From assembly GCA_963969495.1 (NCBI GenBank), contig OZ018329.1:147372502-147436501 (forward strand): DNA of 64,000 nucleotides, given 5' to 3'. Made by a program: the position numbers and the translations under genes. The notes under the pieces are model-generated. The model saw only the letters and a list, made by a program, of their open reading frames with translations. It had not been told where the DNA came from and made no database searches. Of the stretch, positions 9,990 through 22,900 are shown in pieces; position 1 is the stretch's first letter, and every line of letters begins with the position of its first letter. Source of the DNA: Ceratothoa steindachneri (Eukaryota; Arthropoda; Malacostraca; Isopoda; Cymothoidae).

Positions 9990-11010
9990 TTCTCTAGTTT
10001 ATGACGGTACATTTTTGTATGTTTTCGGCTGCTTTACCCTCGTTGGCGGATCTGAAAAAATGTAGCGGCGATGTTGAAGTGTGTGGAGGAAGTTCAATCA
10101 AACTTAATGCCCTATCAAACCTTGATATTTTTGCATTCACTTTTCTGCCCATTATACATTGCGGTCCTGGCACGGCATTCTTCCACTTCTCAGACAAACT
10201 TTCCACTTTCAAATTTCTTACAACCTAGCCACCTGACCCATTTCATAACTCAATCAGCGACTATATCAGCTAATCCAGCTGCCTTTCCATTTTTCGAACC
10301 CCTCACGCACTAATAATCTCTTGCGTGTTTACCTTTTTCATACCCGAAACAACACCCGGTTTATACACAGGCCAATCATGTTCAGGTTCGAGTCATCTTA
10401 TACACATTATACTACTCTCGCCATGTACTGTTGACATCATTGCCGCCATTCTTAGTCGATGTTCAAAACCTACTCTCTTGGTTTCTCACCTCTCTCCCAT
10501 CTTTCCAGAATAGCTTAGTGATACCATCAGGATGCTCATTCGTCTTCTCTGCAAATGATTCATTTGTTGGTGTGTGTTGTTTTGCTGTTTTTGTCTTTTT
10601 AATCACGTTTCCTTTTTCTTTTTCGCCTCTTTGTACTCTTTCATCCACATCTCCCTAGCATTCTCATATGCATTTGCAAATACACCTGCTTTATCCTTAA
10701 TGTACATTTCACATTGTGATCCCACTAATTCAGCATTTTCCTTCTTTCGATTTCTGGTACCTCACACTAACTAATAGAACTTCATAAAATTTCATCTATC
10801 CGTAGGTTCACACTTGTTTCCTCTTCTACTCTAAATCATTCTCACATTTCTCTCATTCAATCTTTTAATTTAATTAGCCATACCTTTCCACCTTCCTCAC
10901 ATATTTTCATCCATGCACCAACCAAATTCACCATAGGTTTCACATTAAATATATCCCACAGTATATTCTTTCTTACTAAGCACAGATCAATCATACTCTT
11001 AATTTCTCCC
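9990..11010 (-). pseudogene. RTE-like LINE endonuclease C-terminus and linker relic
   Basis: On the minus strand, near 11.0 kb, KSMIDLCLVRKNILWDIFNVK resembles the end of an RTE-type endonuclease. Around 10.46-10.65 kb NESFAEKTNEHPDGITKLFW followed by KDGREVRNQESR resembles the EN-RT linker (the 'NEH..NKKLFWKEVN..R' region) of craniofacial-development-protein-2-like LINEs. Heavily broken. It is probably related to the RT relic at 5.5-6.4 kb. This is a judgement from pattern memory, not a search. Confidence 0.45.
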
Positions 11011-11019
11011 CCTCCTTTG

Positions 11020-11440
11020 CCCTGTAGATAGAGGGGTTTAGGAAAGTGTGCAATGAAAAAATAAAGAAGGAAAGTAGCGAGTTGCGAACGGCGTATCGAC
11101 TGCGACAGCATCAGTGTATAAAAGAACCATTCCAGAGAGTCTATTAAACCACTCGCTTGCGCTTCTCGGTAAGCTACACAGCCTCCCTTCTAGAAGCGGG
11201 GCGTATTTTGAAGGAATGAAGACGAGCGCCTATTGAAATTTTATCCAGGCATAACGATCCACTCCCGACTGGGCCCCATTGTAGATAGAGAGTTAGGGAA
11301 AGGTGCGAAGAAAAAATGAATGAAAGTAACGCGGTGAGTTGCGAGCGGCATATCCATTATGTCATGGAGTCTTAAAAAAAAATTTCATCCAAAACTAAGT
11401 TTTTAAACAGCCCACTTGCAGTTCTCGACACGCTACTGCC
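11020..11440. repeat. diverged direct repeat, two ~160-bp units
   Basis: The sequence at about 11027-11180 (starting tgtagatagag, then a GAAAAAAT-rich stretch, gagttgcgaacggc, then a ttctcgg block) recurs in diverged form at about 11278-11440 (tgtagatagag, gaaaaaatgaa, gagttgcgagcggc, ttctcga). Both are plus orientation. The family is unknown. Confidence 0.55.
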
Positions 11441-11818
11441 CAACCCATGTGAATGTATGCACATTCTTGTGCTGAAAGAACAGGTTTACTAAACCCTCTA
11501 TACTTCTTTCTAAATGAAAACTTGAATACACATACCTTCCGCACTTAGATAAGGCGTCATCCAATTTGCCACGTAAATAGAAGGATTCTGCATACATTAA
11601 ATGAGATGTGAGCGAACATATATCGTCAACTTTCTCTGTGAAGGTCATCGTTTTCATGTCTTTCAGGTCCGAATCTGACAGATGAAGAAATTGACAATGT
11701 GGCGAACATCTACCTTAATTTGAACTGTAACCATTAGCCCGCAAGGTGTGGTCAGCGTGCACCAACGCATAAAATAATAACAATTCCCTCAACTTTTTTT
11801 GCTATGTTAAGCAGTTCT
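11441..11818. other. unassigned interval
   Basis: No supported gene. The minus-strand frame at 11433-11657 has no recognisable motif. Confidence 0.35.
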
Positions 11819-12126
11819 TGTTTTTTTTTTTTACACGGCCATCTGGCGACTGCTTCCAAGTGCATAAGTCGTCGCGATTAAAATCTCACCCTAGTGCCGA
11901 CTTACTCTTAAAATTCCCAAACTAAACAGAAAGCAATAAACAAGCACGTTCTGGCGTCAGGGGTGGGCCCCCTCCAGCGCAGGAACATGAGACCTACAAA
12001 AAAAAAAGTCATAAAATGGACGCCAGCCTCTAAAAAAATCAGATAGGCCACAAGTCTGTGTATACGAACCCGTCCCGAGTACAAGGGACAGGCGGTAGCG
12101 ACCCCGTAATAAACAGGAACTGCCAA
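11819..12126 (-). mobile_element. 5'-truncated I-like LINE, 3' UTR end (minus)
   Basis: A T-run at 11819-11832 (the poly-A of the minus strand) is followed by the conserved stem-loop (ctggcgact...agtcgtcg, 11844-11875) and the rest of the family 3' UTR. It ends near the 'tgtactcggg' position equivalent to about 4950 in the reference copy. One mismatch occurs in the outer stem. Confidence 0.8.
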
Positions 12127-12189
12127 ATTGTTGGATTGACGGGTTGTATTTTCTAGTTAAATAAGTAATTCACGTTCAGGCACGTTGTA

Positions 12190-12500
12190 AAACAATACTC
12201 CAAGTCATTTTAAGAACTTCTTTGTGAACAACATTTTAAGTTTTTCCTTGTGGGTTAAAATATAGGTCTCTTGCACTACCAAACCTGCAGGATGACAGGT
12301 ACAGTTGTCCAATGTGAGAAGCATGGTTCTTCCAAGTGGAGACCAGCCACTTTCAGTTTGACCTTGCGATTTGTTGATAGCCATTGGAGAGAATGGTCTC
12401 AATGGAAACTGCAGTAGTTTCAAATCAAATGAAGATCATTCGGAAAAAGAGGAATAAGCACATCCTCTCCTGATCGACAGCCACTCACTCTCATCTCCCT
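12190..12500 (-). pseudogene. Helitron helicase (PIF1-like) C-terminal fragment
   Basis: The minus strand encodes FSPMAINKSQGQT, the late helicase motif of Helitron RepHel/PIF1 proteins. It is preceded by GEDVLIPLFPNDLH and followed, in another frame, by KVAGLHLEEPCFSH and then YILTHKEKLKMLF. The order matches the C-terminus of Helitron helicases. Two or more frameshifts break it. A related piece occurs at 21.5-21.75 kb. No Rep domain is visible here. Confidence 0.7.
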
Positions 12501-12666
12501 GGGGGTTTATCCCACTCAGATCTGGAACTGACAATGAGTCCAAATAGCCCCCTATTATATCTAAGTAAGAAGTAGGAGTTTAAGAAACCAAAAAGTGTGA
12601 CAGACGAACGGAACTTGCGTATATATACGAGGGGCGGTCAATAAGTTTTGCGAATCGGTAGGGCAA

Positions 12667-13041
12667 TTTTTTTTATTATTTTTTTTAAGAGCTCATCTGG
12701 CGACTGCCTACTTGGGCATTAGTCGCCGTATTAAAACTGGCCTAGTTCTAGGCTACTTTAAAATAAAATTAAAGAGAGAAAAAAAAAAAAACCCCAAAAG
12801 GGGGAAAGGAAGCAAGCTGGTGCGTCGGGGAGAGGTCCCCCCGGCGCAGGAGCGTGCAACTAAAGGAAAAAAAAAACAAATGCAAAAAAAAAAAAAAAAA
12901 ACAATACAAAAAAAAACAAACAAACCTTGCTTAAATAATAGGGAGAAGGCCGGCCTCCCCCAAGAAGTCAACAAGTCAATGTGCACGAATCTGTCCCGAG
13001 CACAAGGGACAGGCGGTAGCGACCCCGCCCATCCCGGTACC
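12667..13041 (-). mobile_element. 5'-truncated I-like LINE inserted in mariner 1, with 14-bp TSD
   Basis: A minus-strand 3' end of the I-like family (poly-T at left, a perfect outer stem ggcgact/agtcgcc, then 3' UTR and the last coding bases) lies between two exact copies of aatcggtagggcaa (12653-12666 and 13042-13055). The second mariner copy (18.67-19.61 kb) shows the uninterrupted site. This is direct evidence of target-primed insertion of a truncated copy. Confidence 0.95.
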
Positions 13042-13182
13042 AATCGGTAGGGCAAAACAGAGGAAGGGGGATGGCTGTTAGGACAAGTTATGACAAGTCA
13101 GGACCTGCAGCTGAACTCTCCTGCCTCGTCTATTTAAGAAGCAGTAGCTGATCGCAGATCGTCAGTCACAAATCTTTTAACA

Positions 13183-14164
13183 ATGGAGAAGGTTGAACAC
13201 CGCGCAGTGATCAAACTTTTGACCAAGGAAGGCAAGAATGCAAAAGAGATCCATGAACGCATGGTTGCAGTGTACACCGACACCGCCCCTTCATATGCAA
13301 CCATTGCTCGCTGGAATAGGGAGTTCCGCCATGGTCGTGAGTCCCTTGAAGATGACGCCCGTCAGACGTGACCAACGAGGACAATGTGGCCCGTGTGGAG
13401 AGGGTGATCCTCCAAAATCGACGAGTGAAGGTCGAAGAAATCGAGCGAGAACTTGGAATATCACATGGAAGTGTTATCAACATCATCCACAATTTGGCCA
13501 TGACCAAGGTCTCTGCCCGGTGGGTCCCTAGAAACCTCAGGCCACATGATCGACTTCAACGTCGTCAAAGTTCGGAGGAGCTGCTGCTCCTGTACAACCA
13601 AGACACGGCGGGATTCGAGTCACGCAGAGTGACAGGTGATGAAACGTGAGTCCATCACTTGGATCCCGAGACCAAGCTCGAAAGCATGGCCTGGAAGCAC
13701 AGGGGCTCTCCGACCCCCATCAAGTTCCGGACCCAACCCTCAGCCGGGAAGATCATGGCCACCATCTTCTGCGATTCTGAGGGAGTGTTGATGGTGGACT
13801 ATGGACCTCGTGGAATATTACGCCGAGGAACTGGCTGGGTTGAAGAAGTGCATCCGTCAGAAGCGGCGCGGCAAGTTGACACGTGGTGTCCTGCTCCTCC
13901 AAGACAAGGCCAGTTGCACAAGCTGCTCTGGGCGAGTGCGGATTCGAGGAGCTCAACCATCTCCCCTACAGTCCAGATCTGGCCGCTAGCGACTACTTTT
14001 TATTCCGCCAGCTCAAGGTTGCAGTGCGTGGACGCCGGTCTGGGGACGATGAAGATGTCCAGCTCGTCGTCCAGGAGTGGATTGAAAAGCAGTCAGGAAT
14101 TCGAAGCCTCAAGGAGAAGTGGCGCAAGTGCATTGAAGTCGAGGGTAGTTATATTGAAAAATAA
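13183..14164 (+). pseudogene. mariner transposase, frameshifted
   Basis: The cut-and-paste transposase would bind the termini through its N-terminal helix-turn-helix and cut with a D,D34D site. Frame 13183-13371 gives the N-terminal HTH (EHRAVIKLLTKEGKNAKEIH). A 13-nt deletion relative to copy 2 (between GAC repeats at about 13356) shifts to frame 13368-13649 with the second HTH and the first catalytic Asp (VTGDE). The Trp after it has become TGA. Later frames (13659-14164) keep LLQDK (second Asp) and YSPDLAASDYFLF (third Asp) and end SYIEK. All three catalytic aspartates survive, but at least three disruptions prevent a full-length product. Confidence 0.9.
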
Positions 14165-14232
14165 TAATACACTTTTCCTCATATCTCGTTTCCTTATATC
14201 TGAATTGCAAAACTTATTGACCGTTCCTCGTA

Positions 14233-15093
14233 TAATAATAATTTTATATGCTTAACACGTCCACATATATGGTACACCGATAGTCTCAAATAATTTATCC
14301 CTACTGGGGCGTTTGTTTGTTTTTTTTGTTTGTTTTTTTTTACTCGAGTTTTCGACGCCCCGTGACGGCAAATTATTCTCTACTTGAGTAAATTTATACG
14401 AGAAAATGTTGTGAGATATAGTTTGCTGAAGCCATCATTGCTGGTAGCCGTTCAGTTAGTTAACTTAAATAACAACTCGTACTTTTATATTAATGAAATC
14501 GCCCAATTAACCAAAAAATATATAGACCTTTTTCCTACCTTCCAGAAGACTATCTTCTAATGAGAGTTCCAACTCATGGGATTCTTTTAAAAACATAATC
14601 GAGGCCACGTATCCCATTTGAATGCAGCTCTTAGGAGGGAGGTATGGAAGATTATCCGAAGGCAATATCAAGTAGTCATTTTGCGTTGTCGATTTGCAGT
14701 GGTACTCCTTCCAGTTGGTTAAAAGGCCTCGGAAGAGGGCGGGAAGATCGGTCCACTCCTTTGAAAGGAGGGGAAAATAAGGTTCTATTTAGCTGGACTG
14801 GATTTTTCTTATGGTTGAAAAAGGAAACACTTGTACAGACGAGATCATCGTAGGTAGTGGAGAGCAAGGAGAAAGGCTGATAAAGAAAAGGATGGGTAAA
14901 TAAAAATGGCAATAGTAAAAGAGGAAATAGTGCGCTGGCAAATTTACTGTTATAGCACTAGGCATGGATCCAGCACGTGAGCCAAGTGTCAATAAGTAAG
15001 AGACTTCTTCCATATATCCATTAGGTGTGTCTAAAATTTCTAAGGGTAAAGTGAGACGGGTTCCTCCTTATGGGGTGGTGTGCAGATTTACAT
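14233..15093. other. unassigned AT-rich interval
   Basis: T-rich low-complexity (14300-14345) and otherwise anonymous sequence. No motif in the short frames at 14644-15013. Confidence 0.4.
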
Positions 15094-15891
15094 TACATAG
15101 CAAAATAGGAGAACGATTTTCCTTTATTAAGATATTTTTTAAAATATGGTGAATAGGTAAGTGAAATTTACAGGGTATATAAAGGCATGCATTTAATATA
15201 TTATTATGAAGATTTCATGATACAATCGTATATTCAACTAATTATATTAACAAAATAAAATATTAACGGGTACAAAATAAGAAAGATTTATTCAGGAGCA
15301 TTATAAAGTTTCGGGGGTTTTTTTATCTGGCAACATTTTGTTATCGTAATTACTCTGCAGATCTACCACACGTGAGTGATTCTAGAGTTCAGTCAAAGAA
15401 TTGTTCGCTTGAAGACTTCGGGTAAGACTTTTTCTGCAATTTCAAGAGGTAGGAAAGTCAGTGTGCTTAGGTGCTTTAGTTCTGAAGTTATACAATGAAA
15501 ACAAAACCTATAATCTCCTGCAAGTTGGTCGAGCCCGCATAACCACCGCCAAGGACATAGATATTATGCGGTTCTCTATGAAGGTTCCCTCCGAGACTGA
15601 AGCCGGAATTTCTCGAAAAATTAAGACATAGTGGCAAAGAAATGAGCCGTTTCAGTGTTCCATCGCCTCAATGCATCTGGTTTAAAAGATTCCTCCATCA
15701 AACAAACCAATCAGTAAGAGCAAGAAGGCGAGACTTGAATACGCTGAAGCTCACGTTGTTTGGAGGAATGAAGTCTCGAGGAGAAATCATTCAAACGACG
15801 AAAGTAAATTAACTAGTTGGATATGATGGCAGACTTAACCCTAAATGTGTTAAAAGTCTGCCAAGCCTGGAGGAAGCATCATGGTATAGAG

Positions 15892-17513
<1,622 letters not shown>

Positions 17514-18131
17514 GTATAGGGGATGTTTTCTTCTGAAGGAGTTGGAAAGGTAAATGCAAATGTGTACCTAAACTTCATACATGTTTTACCTTCACTCCGA
17601 ACATTATTTATGCGAGTGCGTGCCGTGCCATACTACAAAGCGAGTGAAATACTATTTTGAACAAGAAGATATCGAAGTAATGAGGTGGTTTTCTCAGAGC
17701 TCGGATCTGAACTCAATTGAGACCGTCTGGAAGATCATTGGGGACGATGTTCGAGACCAGCAGTCTTCAACTGTGATGGATCTATGAGCGAAAATCGAAA
17801 TATAATGTAACAAACAAGCGAATTTTGCAAGAAGCTGGTCAAGGCTTCAACACCTCATATTAAAAGTTTCATCGTTGTCAAATCTTGCTTCGTTTCTAGT
17901 GTATTTGCTTACTAAGTAATTTTGTGAATGATCGTCCTCTTATTTTGCACGTGCCAATATTTTATTTTGTTAGTTTATTTAGTATAGTTTTTTGGATAAA
18001 CGATTGTATCATATCTTGATAAAATTTATTAAATGGATACCTTTATGGAACCTGTAAATTTAATTTACCTACATAATATATTTTTGAAGATATTTTAATA
18101 TAGGAAAATCGTTCTCTTACTTTGCTCGGTA

Positions 18132-18672
18132 GTGTGGGTTAGTGAAACCAAAGCAGCGACTAAGGTTTTTTTTTTTAGTGAAAAAACACATCAAGTACTT
18201 ACGCGGGGGATGGGGGCAATGAGTGGTGATGGGCATATTTGCCTGAATCAATATCTGGCGGAATGGTATTTGTGAGTTTTGGATCCAGCGATACTGGTTG
18301 AACTTCCCTCAATTGACTCAGCTAGTTTAGATACACAAGATGATACGAGTTTTGCCAATCGTGGCAAAGGTGCCTCAGATTTCGTGTATTAAAAATTGTA
18401 CCCACTCATGGATCGTAGACCGACTATTTCTTTCACTTGGGTCATAGTATCATAAGAGAAAAAGAACTAATGGAAAGTAGATACCATGAGCTCTCGGTGA
18501 CTTTGGAGGTTAAGAGAAAAGTCTCCATAGGATCAGAAATTCCAGAATGTGATCATTTACACATAATTGGTCCTGGTCCAGAGTTGATAGGCTTTCACAA
18601 CCAGGCCCGCCGTTCGGGCGAAATTGTCCTAAAGGTTTAACCATAAAGGAGCATGCCGATATAGCCACCTTA
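18132..18672. other. unassigned interval
   Basis: The plus frame 18437-18640 has no recognised motif. No gene call. Confidence 0.35.
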
Positions 18673-18674
18673 TA

Positions 18675-19608
18675 CGGTGCGGGGGGAGGGAGGGGGCAAT
18701 AAGTTTGCGAATCGGTTATGCAAAACAGAGGAAGGGGGCTGGCCGTTTGTGGGGTTGTTAGGAAAGTCAGGACCTGCAGCCGAACGCTCCTGCCTCGTCT
18801 ATTTAAGAAGCAGTAGCTGATCGCAGATCGTGTTAAAAAATTTTCAACAATGGAGAAGGTTGAGCACCGCGCAGTGATCAAATTTGACCAAGGAAGGCAA
18901 GAATGCAAAAGAGATCCATGAACGCATGGTTGCAGTGTACACCGACACCGCATCTTCCTATGTAACCATTGCTCGCTGGAATAGGGAGTTCCGCCATGGT
19001 CGTGAGTCCCTTGAAGATGACCTCCGTCCAGGACGCCCGTCAGACGTGACCAACGAGGACAATGTGGCCCGTGTGGAGAGGATCATCCTCGAAAATCCAC
19101 GAGTGAAGGTCGAAGAAATCGAGCGACAACTTGGAATATTAGATGGAAATGTTATCAACATCATCCACGACAATTTGGCCATGACCAAGGTCTCTGCCCG
19201 TTGGGTCCCTAGAAACCTCACGCCACATGATCGACTTCAACGTCGTCAAAGTTCGGAGGAGCTGCTGCTCCTGTACAACCAAGACACGGCGCGAGTGCGG
19301 ATTCGAGGAGCTCAACCATCCCCCTCTACAGTCCAGATCTGGCGCCTAGCGACTACTTTTTGTTCCACCAGCTCAAGGCTGCACTGCGTGGACGCCGGTC
19401 TGGGGACGATGAAGATTTCCAGCTCGCCGTCCAGGAGTGGATTAAACAGCAGTCGGGAGATTTCTGGTTGTCGAGAATTCGAAGACTTAGGGACAAGTGG
19501 CGCAAGTGCATTGAAGTCGAGGGTAGTTATATTGAAAAATAATAAAACACTTTTCCTCATATCTCGTTTCCTTATATCCGAAATGCAAAACTTATTGACC
19601 GCCCCTCG
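18675..19608 (+). mobile_element. mariner element 2, internally deleted
   Basis: The right terminus gcaaaacttattgaccgcccctcg, followed by TA (19609-19610), matches mariner 1. The left terminus is degraded by G-rich changes, but caataagtttgcgaatcgg is clear. The coding region begins at about 18850 (ATGGAGAAGGTTGAGCACCG). It has a 2-bp deletion at about 18887, so the HTH frame is reached from 18884. About 320 bp is missing relative to mariner 1, joining equivalents of 13610 and 13932. The deletion removes the first two catalytic Asp. The empty LINE-insertion site lies at about 18708-18725. Confidence 0.9.
18884..19542 (+). pseudogene. mariner transposase, deleted (N-terminal HTHs joined to C-terminus)
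   Basis: The frame from 18884 encodes both helix-turn-helix modules (AKEIHERMVAVYTD through RVKVEEIERQLGI) and then VSARWVPRNLTPHDRLQRRQ. At about 19291 it crosses the internal deletion and loses frame. The C-terminus (FHQLKAALRGRRSGDDEDFQ ... SYIEK) is in frame 19360-19542. An N-terminal DNA-binding product without catalysis is conceivable, but nothing in the sequence shows that it is expressed. Confidence 0.88.
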
Positions 19609-19869
19609 TATGTGTCCTGGAGGAAAGCGAGCAGATTTGAGGGTCCAGCACACCCCGTAACTAATACTTGCCCTTGCCAGCTGGCTTTCGGCCTACGCTG
19701 CTACTCGATTAAGGCTCATAAGACGACCAAAGTGCGCTGGGTAGCGAGAACCTCTGTGGATAGGAGAGAAAGTGTGGAAAAATGTAGCAGGGTCTGTAAT
19801 GAAGAGAAGTAGAGATAGGCGGGTCCACTAACGACTAGGGTGGATGATCATCTATTATCATAACCTAGT

Positions 19870-20300
19870 GCTAGTTGATCTCAGTATCGCATGTAGTCCA
19901 CCAAGGAACTCTAAAGTGACGGTGGGTTTCATCCAGCGTCGGGCAAAACATCGGAGTAAAGGCGAAGTTTCTGCTCGAGTGCGTTCGCGAGCCTCCCTTA
20001 GGTCTAGATGAAGATAGTCGAGCAGTAGCATGACTTCCTTTTCGTATAAGATTGGGCAGGTCTTGGACGCAACGGTACGAGTACCACGGCAATTGGAACA
20101 AGGCAGTTCTCTGGCAATGCTTACTCTGGAGATGAGGGCGAGACATACGGTTACGGAAAATTAGGCAATCGAAGACAGATTTCAGACAAGGCTGTTTTAG
20201 AGCGAGATGACACTTTAACCACATCACTACCACTACCGAATGACCAGATCCTGCGTGGTTCATCACACCGGGACTCTAAAGATTCCTTGACGTTAAACAC
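19870..20300 (-). pseudogene. I-like LINE ORF1 zinc-knuckle fragment (third variant, minus)
   Basis: Minus-strand frames give a degraded Cys/His region followed by CSNCRGTRTVASKTCPI and then LREARERTRAETSPLLR. This is the zinc-knuckle end of ORF1 in I/Nimb-type LINEs (the 'C..C.GPH....K.CP...KE' pattern followed by LREAR). It differs from both I-like families elsewhere in the window. No flanking EN or RT is visible. Confidence 0.6.
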
Positions 20301-20362
20301 GTCCACGTTTGAAAGTGGGATTTCAGAATAGGCCCAAGACGAAAAAGCCTAAATAATATCTA

Positions 20363-22478
20363 CAGTAGCGACCATAATGGTTCAAAAACTTAGGTTTCGA
20401 TCACAAAACTTACACCAAGTTAAAAACAAATAATGGTAGGTAATGCATATTAAATTAGATATAAAATCCATCAGAGCCATAGCTGAAAGAGTAAACGCCA
20501 GTGTCATACATATTATATCATGTAGGACACTACAGACCCATGTATCAGTGGAATCTCTACTGCTATGCCTAGGAAAACCTCATAGATGACCAAGACATCA
20601 TCCGTATCTCAAAACAGGAGCAATACAAGACAGCAGCCAGGATTTGCCAACAAGTAAATGAAACTATGGGCATTAGTGGCGTCTCCAGAAAGACAGTATC
20701 ACGCCGCCTGACGGAAACATCCTTAAAATCTCGCACACCAGCAGTCAAGCCATTGATCAGCCCCAGGAACAAGGATAAATTATCCTTCGCCACTAAGCAC
20801 ATTCTATGGAGAGAAGAACAATGGTCCAAAGTACACCAGCAATGAATAGAAGTACAATATGCTTGCTTCGGATGTCAGGAGGTTCGTCCATCGAAGACCT
20901 GGCGAAAGATTATTCATTGTAAACTGCGTGAAAAGCAGCATTAAGTTTGGTAGACGCGTTAGGGCGTGGGGCATAATTTCTGCGTAAGGTACTGTCCCAC
21001 TTGTTGGCTTGTAGGTCAGAGTGAATGCTCAGGTGTATAAAGAAGTGAAAGTGCCCCCATATGAGAGCCGCCTCACCCAACCTACCATCTTTGGGGGCAG
21101 GATAATGCACCTTGACACACGGCAAAGTTAGTAAAGAATTTCCTGCATCAGGAGGAAGTGCTATGGACCTCAGTCCGATTGAGAATTTCTGTAAGACGCT
21201 AGGAGAGAGGAGAGAAACCAAAGCAGTCAAGAGGAATGGAGAAAAATAACACCGTAAGAATGCACTAGGTTTTTGCCCTGCTGTGGGAGATGTCAGTGCG
21301 TAATTGATAGTAAAGTTCTACATATCAAGTACTAATATATTGTAATTAGCAGACACTCGGCGTTGCCCGGGACAAAATTATTGAAATGCTTTCTTAGTTT
21401 CTAAATAATATATTTAAAAATTATGAAAATAAGAAAGCATATTTTTAAGTGTAATATTACTTTTACAATATTCTTATTTTTTTTAGTTGTTCCTAAATGT
21501 AGATTTCTTTTACTTCCAACTCAGGAGCCTCCAACATACAGTTGACCACGTGAAAAGCAAGTATCTTCTAAGTGTAATCCAGCCACTGACTGTGTTTGAC
21601 CTTGTGATTTGTATATTGACATTGCAAAGCTATGTTTGACTGAAAATTGCAGTCTCTTAAAACTAAACGGAACATCTGTAAGAAGGAAAAAGGGAATTCT
21701 TGGTATATAAACATCTCTCCCACAGCCCCTAAAAAAAAGTTGCTTCAATAACAGTCAGTGGCTCTAATTGTACTACTAATATGGTTTGCAATCGATATGT
21801 CTATAATAAATTACTTCCACTAATTTATAACATGTGTCAGCAACAAAGTATTAAGTATAACTAATGTAAGGGCTAAAGTATGCTCATGTTTTTTATATAT
21901 TATAGTCAAAGTATTGCACAATATTGTGCAGTGCAGAAGACGGGTCAAATGCAAGTTTGAACTTGTTAAATAATCTATTCTATGCCCTTTTGAGCACCTT
22001 ATACCCCAACCTATTTCAAATGTTATTTGATTATCTACAAATTTTATTACTAAGTCAATCTGAAAAAAAAATACTACATAAAACCCATTTTAGGTCACTA
22101 GTGGGGGCACCATACCCCACTCCCCGTTATTAATAGCCTAAAACCTATTCCCTCTTGAAATTTGATCAAGATTGGTCCAGTGGATATGATTTACACAAAG
22201 GACATGTGTGTTCCTTTACATATAGTATACACAAGCAAAGATATATTTCAAGTAACTTATACCATTGTTATTTATTTCTCATCTACGTTTGTTGTGTTTT
22301 CTGCCTGGATCATTTTGCCCACCATATTTTTGGAATACAAATGCTCTCTTGTACAACTTATAGCCATGCTTAGTTTATATCTGTAATTTATTATGCATTA
22401 CTTACCATTATTTGGTTTTAAGCTACTGGAAGTTTAGTAATGGAAACCCAAGTGTCCAAATAATTATGGCCTGTACTG
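20363..22478 (+). mobile_element. Tc1-like element containing a Helitron piece
   Basis: TA-flanked termini start with cagtagcgaccataatgg on the left. The right end in reverse complement starts cagtacaggccataatta, and 25 of the outer 35 bases match. The transposase relic (about 20560-21250) has the paired-type HTH (QEQYKTAARICQQVNET, GVSRKTVSRRLTETSLKSRT), the block RRPGERLFIVNCVKSSIKFG, VNAQVYKE, and the third catalytic region MDLSPIENFCKTLGE. Multiple stops are present and the first catalytic DESK is lost. A Helitron fragment lies between about 21346 and 22.2 kb. Confidence 0.85.
21346..21760 (-). mobile_element. Helitron fragment, helicase C-terminus and 3' end
   Basis: The minus-strand frame 21521-21748 encodes VPFSFKRLQFSVKHSFAMSI, then YKSQGQTQ and HLEDTCFSRGQLYVGGS. 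These are the last helicase motifs of a Helitron RepHel protein. Downstream on the same strand, cccgggcaacgccgag followed by the CTAA terminus at 21346 and a host T fits the Helitron rule of ending in CTRR with A/T target preference. The 5' boundary on the right is not found and may lie near 22.1-22.3 kb. Confidence 0.72.
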
Positions 22479-22480
22479 TA

Positions 22481-22900
22481 AATCTGTGTCCATATCATTT
22501 GGCATAGGGCTCCAACCAGTGAGGAAAGGGTGATAAGGGAACAAACATTTAGCAGGAGAACCTTTACAAGGGGAAGTTTTTGGTTTAAGATAAGGCATAG
22601 CGAACAAAGTTAACCACATTCCTGCTCAGGACTTCCCACCACAGAGGCCAAGAAGCGCCCGGCGCTACTGCAACTATAGTCGATTGCATTTGGTATGTCC
22701 TCCCGGAGAGTGGAAACGGATCCACCACTTTATGCGCGGAGAAAATGGACCAACGAGCGTTTTTGTCTTGGACACCGGCAAACTACGGTGATGGAGGAGA
22801 CCAACCTCCAACCTTTATGAAAGAAAATAAAGAATCATTAAAAAAAAAAGGAAAGGTGAGGTAACCATTAGAGCAAACAGATAGAAGAAGACAAGAGGGC
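22481..22900. other. unassigned interval, possibly LINE 5' UTR
   Basis: No supported coding frame. An A-run near 22839-22850 could be the tail of an unrecognised LINE on the plus strand. Confidence 0.35.

Larger units (their letters stand above)
12628..14230 (+). mobile_element. mariner element 1, interrupted by an I-like LINE insertion
   Basis: TA dinucleotides (12626-12627 and 14231-14232) flank inverted termini. The left end reads cgaggggcggtcaataagtt and the reverse complement of the right end reads cgaggaacggtcaataagtt, so 18 of 20 bases match. Without the 375-bp insert and its duplicated target (12667-13055) the element is 1214 bp, close to the usual 1.2-1.3 kb for mariner. It encodes a broken transposase. 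Confidence 0.92.
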
